NCBI GenBank assembly: GCA_012522285.1
Contig: JAAYKS010000321.1
Span: 1-8,931, forward strand
Direction: 5' to 3'
Source: Clostridiaceae bacterium
GTDB taxonomy: Bacteria; Bacillota; Clostridia; Saccharofermentanales; UBA5734
Length of the DNA: 8,931 bases
In this document: positions 5,924-8,931 of the stretch, piece by piece
Numbering within the stretch: the first letter of the stretch is position 1
How the letters are laid out: every line of letters begins with the position of its first letter
Notes under the pieces: generated by a model
Databases searched by the model: none
What the model saw: the letters and a program-made list of their open reading frames with translations, nothing else
Told to the model about the DNA's origin: nothing
Translations under genes and position numbers: made by a program

Positions 5924-6969
5924 TTTCGATTGTCCACTACGGCATCGCTGCGTATTTCCGGATTGTATTCCTGTAGATAGCGTCGTTCCGCCGGGATAAA
6001 TCGAACCCGGTACCGATCGAGGTAGTTCATGCCATGCGTCGGCACATCTCGCACCGACGCGCGCCGCAATACCACTGAAAATGGAATCCGTACGAATATG
6101 CGCGCGTCCAGATACGAATCGACAGGTTCACGGAACAACAGGACCCCTTCGATGAGGACGACTGTTTCAGGACCAATATCGAGTCGCAGTGTCTTTTCGT
6201 ATCGGTCGGTATGCAGGTTGAGACAAATGACATCCCGTCGGAGCATCCCATCCGCTTTCATGGGCGCAAGGACCTCCCGTACGAGCCGTTCGTAGTCGAA
6301 TGCGTTCCGGTAGTACGATTCCGCCGGATCCATCCCCTGGTTTCGGACATCTGACGGAAAGTGGAAATCGTCGGCGTGCACCACGACACAGGGTATTCGC
6401 CGACTTGCAAGATAGCGTGCCAGGCCTTCTGAAAAGGTGGTTTTTCCCGAGGTGTCCACCCCGTTGATCCCGATTTGCCGCCGGTCGCCGTCGCGGATCA
6501 ACGCGCTGTAAAGTGCATGATAAACTGCGGTTTGGCATACCCGGTCTACCACTTGACGGGCTGAGTCTGCCGTGTAGTCCGCTGCCGTGCAACTTTCCTG
6601 ATCATTGTATCCGTAAGCGATTCCGATACTGACGATGCCCGCTTCCCGCACAAAGGCAAAATCACATGCACGGTTTCCGACATAGGCACAAAGATCTCCA
6701 CCGATTGCCTTTTCACGCAGGAACATCACCTTGGCCCGTTCATCACCGGCGCAGTGGATGGACTGAAAGCAGTCATCAATGCCGAACGTTTCGAGGAATT
6801 GGCACGTGTGCTCTATGCTTGTCGTAGAGCAGATGCTAAGGCGATGTCCCAGTGCAGCCAACCGCATCAACATCCACCGAACATAGGGAGCCAAACGTAC
6901 ACGTGTCTGACATCCGTTCCATTCGGTCACGAGTCGGAGCCCATCCAGATCGAAAATGACATCGCTCAT
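5875..6969 (-). CDS. Fusion protein: HAD phosphatase-like domain plus uridine-kinase-type P-loop kinase
   Basis: The 364-residue product joins two enzymes. Residues 1-145 form a HAD-like domain: motif I FDLDG with D7 and D9, motif II around S48/T49 (SICSTT), motif III K80, and motif IV G98-N-R-A-C-D103. Only about 40 residues separate motifs I and II, so there is no large cap. Motif I has Leu instead of Thr after DxDG, and motif IV has Asn99 where an Asp is usual. Residues 163-364 form a kinase of the uridine kinase/phosphoribulokinase group: Walker A G170-V-D-T-S-G-K176-T, HADDFHFP (198-205), IEGVLLFR (273-280) and the closing RRYLQEYNPEIR and VVDN motifs. The likely reaction is phosphorylation of uridine or a similar nucleoside, but the substrate is not proven. 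GGGAGG (6981-6976) lies 6 bases before the ATG at 6969. It lies downstream of uraA on the same strand, with a terminator between, which supports a role in pyrimidine salvage. Confidence 0.88.
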   Translation of the reverse strand: MSDVIFDLDGLRLVTEWNGCQTRVRLAPYVRWMLMRLAALGHRLSICSTTSIEHTCQFLETFGIDDCFQSIHCAGDERAKVMFLREKAIGGDLCAYVGNRACDFAFVREAGIVSIGIAYGYNDQESCTAADYTADSARQVVDRVCQTAVYHALYSALIRDGDRRQIGINGVDTSGKTTFSEGLARYLASRRIPCVVVHADDFHFPSDVRNQGMDPAESYYRNAFDYERLVREVLAPMKADGMLRRDVICLNLHTDRYEKTLRLDIGPETVVLIEGVLLFREPVDSYLDARIFVRIPFSVVLRRASVRDVPTHGMNYLDRYRVRFIPAERRYLQEYNPEIRSDAVVDNRNYNRPRLLRLAGGSSQ

Positions 6970-7018
6970 ATAACGCCTCCCGCTGACAATGGTAACATGA
7001 TCGCATGCCAGCTTGGAT

Positions 7019-7051
7019 AAAAAAGGAAACCACCTGGATGGGCGGTTTCCT
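7019..7051 (-). terminator. Rho-independent terminator of uraA
   Basis: On the minus strand, AGGAAACCGCC (7051-7041) pairs with GGTGGTTTCCT (7034-7024) in an 11-bp stem with one G-U pair and a 6-base loop, followed by a TTTTTT tract (7024-7019). It lies 23 bases after the uraA stop. The next gene starts 50 bases further on and has no strong promoter in the gap (TTATCC and TGTTAC at a 17-base spacing is the best), so partial read-through may express it. Confidence 0.9.
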
Positions 7052-7074
7052 CTTTGTGTTGAAAGGATGGAAAA

Positions 7075-8472
7075 TCAGGCAGCTGTGTCCGCTTTCTTCT
7101 TCCCGCCGATGCTGAGAAGAAGATTGAGGACGATGCCAAACACTGCCGCGCCGGCGATACAGGGGACTTGCATTCCAAAGAAGTCGATGGTGCCGCCGAA
7201 CCCGTATTGCCCGCCAAGACCGATGACCATGATCGTGGCAATGACCGCGATGTTTTTGGCACTGAACATGTCGACTTTCTTCTCCATCATGATCGCGACG
7301 CCCTGCGCGGCGATGGCTCCGAAGAGGAAGATCTCCAGTCCGCCGATGACCGCGGTGGGAATGCCGTAGATTGCGTTGATCAGCGGAGTGAAGCAGGCGA
7401 TGATCATCGCGATGATCGCTGCGACGATCAGCACCGGGATCGAGAATACCCGGGTGATGGCCATCGCGCTGATGTTTTCGCCGTAGTTCGTTCCCGCGGG
7501 GCCGCCGATGAAGCCGGCCACGATGTCGCCGATGCCGTCACCGATGAGGTTGAGACCGAGTTTATCGGCGATGTTGTACTTTTTGCCCTTGTTGGCTTTG
7601 CGGGCGAGATCATTCACATAAATGTCCAGCTGGAACACATGCGCGGTGGACTCCGGAATGGTCGCGATCGCGATCGGCATGATCGCGGCAACCGCGTGCC
7701 AGGCCTTGAAGTTGGGCAGTGTGAAACGCGGCAGTGCGAATACGCCGGTTGCCGCACCTTCAGGCATTTCCTTAAACAGGTTGATGCCCGTGATCTGTGC
7801 GATGACGAAGGCGACGAGGCATCCGAGGAGGGGACCCAGCAGCAACGGGAGCTGTCCGAGGAATCCCTTGAGATAGACCGAGAAGAGAATGGTGGCAAAC
7901 AAGGTCACCAGCGAGATGACCCAGGCCATGTGTCCCGCCAGCACGATTTGACTCTCGCCGACTGCAGGGTCTCCGAAGGTGTTGATCGCGATGGAGGTCG
8001 CGTCCTGCATGGCGTTCGCAGCCAGCGTCAAACCGATGACCATGGCGATCGGTCCTGTGACGGTGGCAGGCAGGATCTTTTCGATGGAGTCCCGTCCGAA
8101 CCGGCTTACGACCAAGCCGGCCGCAATTGAAACAAATCCGGACATCACAATACCGAATTGAGCGACCGAAATTTTTTCATCGAGCGTATAGCCGGTCAGC
8201 TCTTCGGAGGCCATCAACACGATGATCGCCGACAGGTAGGAAAAACTGGAACCGTAGTAGAGGGGGATTTTGCGGCCGGTGACGAGGATGAAACAGATGG
8301 TGGCCAGGCCGCTGGCGAAAATGGTGGTGGAGATGTGGAAACCGGTGAGCAGTGCCACTGCAACGGTGGCGGGGAACATGACGATGACTTGCTGGATGGC
8401 GTAGAGGAGGAGTTTGAGGACCGGGGGTCGGTCATCGGGCAGGTAGCCTACGGTTGGTTGATTCTTTGCCAT
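7075..8472 (-). CDS. uraA: Uracil permease, NCS2 family
   Basis: This is a proton-coupled importer of uracil (NCS2/nucleobase-ascorbate transporter family) in the cytoplasmic membrane, feeding pyrimidine salvage. The 465-residue product is hydrophobic throughout and fits the family's 14 membrane segments. Family motifs are QQVIVMFPATVAVALLTG (27-44), YYGSSFSYLSAI (72-83), PESTAH with E274 and H278, and GTNYGENISAMAITR with E332. E274, H278 and E332 match E241, H245 and E290 of E. coli UraA, which bind uracil and couple protons. A basic loop (RKANKGKKYN, 291-300) lies between them and makes that spacing about 9 residues longer than in E. coli. The ATG at 8472 has AAGGAG (8485-8480) 7 bases upstream; an open frame extends to 8517 without family-like sequence. 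Xanthine or another nucleobase as substrate is less likely but cannot be excluded. Confidence 0.94.
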   Translation of the reverse strand: MAKNQPTVGYLPDDRPPVLKLLLYAIQQVIVMFPATVAVALLTGFHISTTIFASGLATICFILVTGRKIPLYYGSSFSYLSAIIVLMASEELTGYTLDEKISVAQFGIVMSGFVSIAAGLVVSRFGRDSIEKILPATVTGPIAMVIGLTLAANAMQDATSIAINTFGDPAVGESQIVLAGHMAWVISLVTLFATILFSVYLKGFLGQLPLLLGPLLGCLVAFVIAQITGINLFKEMPEGAATGVFALPRFTLPNFKAWHAVAAIMPIAIATIPESTAHVFQLDIYVNDLARKANKGKKYNIADKLGLNLIGDGIGDIVAGFIGGPAGTNYGENISAMAITRVFSIPVLIVAAIIAMIIACFTPLINAIYGIPTAVIGGLEIFLFGAIAAQGVAIMMEKKVDMFSAKNIAVIATIMVIGLGGQYGFGGTIDFFGMQVPCIAGAAVFGIVLNLLLSIGGKKKADTAA

Positions 8473-8550
8473 AGCGCATCTCCTTGCTGTTTGATGAGGG
8501 CCTTGTGTCCGGATCACCAGCCGGGGTCGGCGGGCGATTGTGCTAGAAGA

Positions 8551-8556
8551 ATTATA
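8551..8556 (-). promoter_or_regulatory. Candidate -10 box of the uraA promoter
   Basis: A perfect TATAAT reads on the minus strand at 8556-8551, giving a leader of about 70 bases. No good -35 box stands at 16-18 bases. Just upstream is the palindrome CATGCATG (8577-8584), flanked by TTT and AAA, which could be an operator. No PyrR-binding or purine-riboswitch motif was seen in the leader. Confidence 0.45.
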
Positions 8557-8599
8557 ACGGATTCATGACGGTTTCCATGCATGAAAATGACAATTTCTG

Positions 8600-8697
8600 T
8601 GAATTTTCTTGTTTGGACACGAAAAGCCAACAGCTTGAGGTGTGCTGGACGCCTCTCAAACCATGACTTTCCTTGTTGGAGCGGCTGGGTTTGGACA
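8600..8697. other. Intergenic stretch between the upstream terminator and the uraA promoter
   Basis: No gene is supported here. It holds a 7-bp imperfect hairpin (GAGGTGT / ACGCCTC, about 8637-8655) with a GCTGG loop and no T-tract, an outer CCAACA...TGTTGG pair, and the 9-base direct repeat GTTTGGACA at 8611-8619 and 8689-8697. The second copy lies at the end of the neighbouring terminator. Confidence 0.4.
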
Positions 8698-8728
8698 AAA
8701 AAGCAGGGTACCCGAAAGGAGCCCTGCT
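8698..8728 (-). terminator. Rho-independent terminator of the gene entering from the right edge
   Basis: On the minus strand, AGCAGGGCTCC (8728-8718) pairs with GGTACCCTGCT (8712-8702) with one G-U pair and one mismatch around a 5-base loop, followed by TTTTT (8702-8698). It lies 24 bases after the TAA at 8753-8755, which supports that reading frame as a true gene end. Confidence 0.85.
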
Positions 8729-8752
8729 CTTTGCAATGTACATGTGTAGTGA

Positions 8753-8931
8753 TTATCCGTTTCCTGTCCCTGCTCCGTTGGTCGCTTGCGGACCGGATTC
8801 CGTTGGTCCATTGGTTGCGCCGGATGGTTCAGAAGGTCGGATGGTCTCCTGTACCTGCTCGGTCTCCCGAATGGTCTCACCGGTCGGTTCAGACACGCGC
8901 ACGGTCTCCTGGTTCTGTTCTGTCTGCCGGA
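8753..8931 (-). CDS. C-terminal tail of an unknown protein with 20-residue tandem repeats (5'-truncated by window edge)
   Basis: A minus-strand frame enters from the right edge (first full codon at 8929-8927) and ends at TAA 8755-8753, giving 58 residues. It holds two 20-residue repeats, RQTEQNQETVRVSEPTGETI and RETEQVQETIRPSEPSGATN, identical at 13 of 20 positions, then a Gly/Asn/Thr-rich end with two ATNG units. The tail is hydrophilic, free of Cys and aromatic residues, and should be disordered. A terminator follows 24 bases later. Tails like this occur on extracytoplasmic Bacillota proteins, such as penicillin-binding proteins, but the functional domain is outside the window and I make no family call. 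A competing minus-strand frame from 8880 reads through the terminator and is rejected. Confidence 0.75.
   Translation of the reverse strand, partial: RQTEQNQETVRVSEPTGETIRETEQVQETIRPSEPSGATNGPTESGPQATNGAGTGNG
8821..8931. repeat. 60-bp imperfect tandem repeat coding for 20-residue units
   Basis: Bases 8821-8871 and 8881-8931 align without gaps at a 60-base period with 36 of 51 identical positions; GGTTCAGA and GGTCTCCTG are shared exactly. The period is a multiple of three and preserves the reading frame. The array may continue beyond the right edge. Confidence 0.8.

Noticed and set aside
7168..8130. Plus-strand open frame of 320 codons, rich in Asp, Arg and Gly
   Set aside because: It is antisense to uraA, whose membrane protein motifs are unmistakable; the Asp/Arg richness is the usual mirror of hydrophobic codons.
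8656..8880. Minus-strand open frame of 74 codons at the right edge
   Set aside because: It reads straight through the terminator hairpin and is very Arg/Pro-rich; the overlapping frame ending at 8753 has in-frame 60-bp repeats and stops just before the terminator.

Overview
The window reads as a chromosomal segment of a Bacillota (Firmicutes) bacterium with medium to fairly high GC. The main reasons are a perfect CIRCE heat-shock operator behind a sigma-A type promoter, strong GGAGG-type ribosome binding sites, frequent GTG starts and hairpin-plus-T-tract terminators. Genus cannot be fixed from sequence reading alone. It is mostly housekeeping or metabolic sequence. I see no phage, transposon, CRISPR, tRNA or rRNA.

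Left part, plus strand: the C-terminal end of a probable Gfo/Idh/MocA-type oxidoreductase (1-234) and a terminator-like hairpin (280-306). Next comes a complete class II, adenosylcobalamin-dependent ribonucleotide reductase gene nrdJ (433-3483). It ends at a near-perfect bidirectional terminator (3513-3543) shared with the convergent hsp20 gene.

Centre, minus strand (reading right to left): a PdxA2-like dehydrogenase (5467-4445) overlaps by 8 bases a small DUF1294 membrane protein gene (4452-4153). A small heat-shock protein gene, hsp20 (4031-3579), follows. The hsp20 promoter carries a CIRCE element for HrcA just downstream of its -10 box and a CtsR-like heptad pair over its -35 box. This suggests control by two heat-shock repressors. 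A small plus-strand gene of unknown function (5627-5923) diverges from the pdxA-like gene.

Right part, minus strand: the C-terminal tail of an unknown protein with 20-residue tandem repeats runs in from the right edge (8931-8753). It has its own terminator, and then comes a uracil permease gene, uraA (8472-7075), with its terminator. Next is an unusual two-domain protein (6969-5875) that joins a capless HAD phosphatase-like domain to a uridine-kinase-type P-loop kinase. Its last 49 bases overlap the tail of the small unknown plus-strand gene.

Functionally, uraA and the HAD-kinase fusion suggest pyrimidine salvage: uptake of uracil and phosphorylation of a nucleoside. NrdJ supplies deoxynucleotides. 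The most interesting items are the fusion protein with its altered HAD motifs, the dual heat-shock operator, the orphan 98-residue gene overlapping the fusion gene, and the repeat tail at the right edge.
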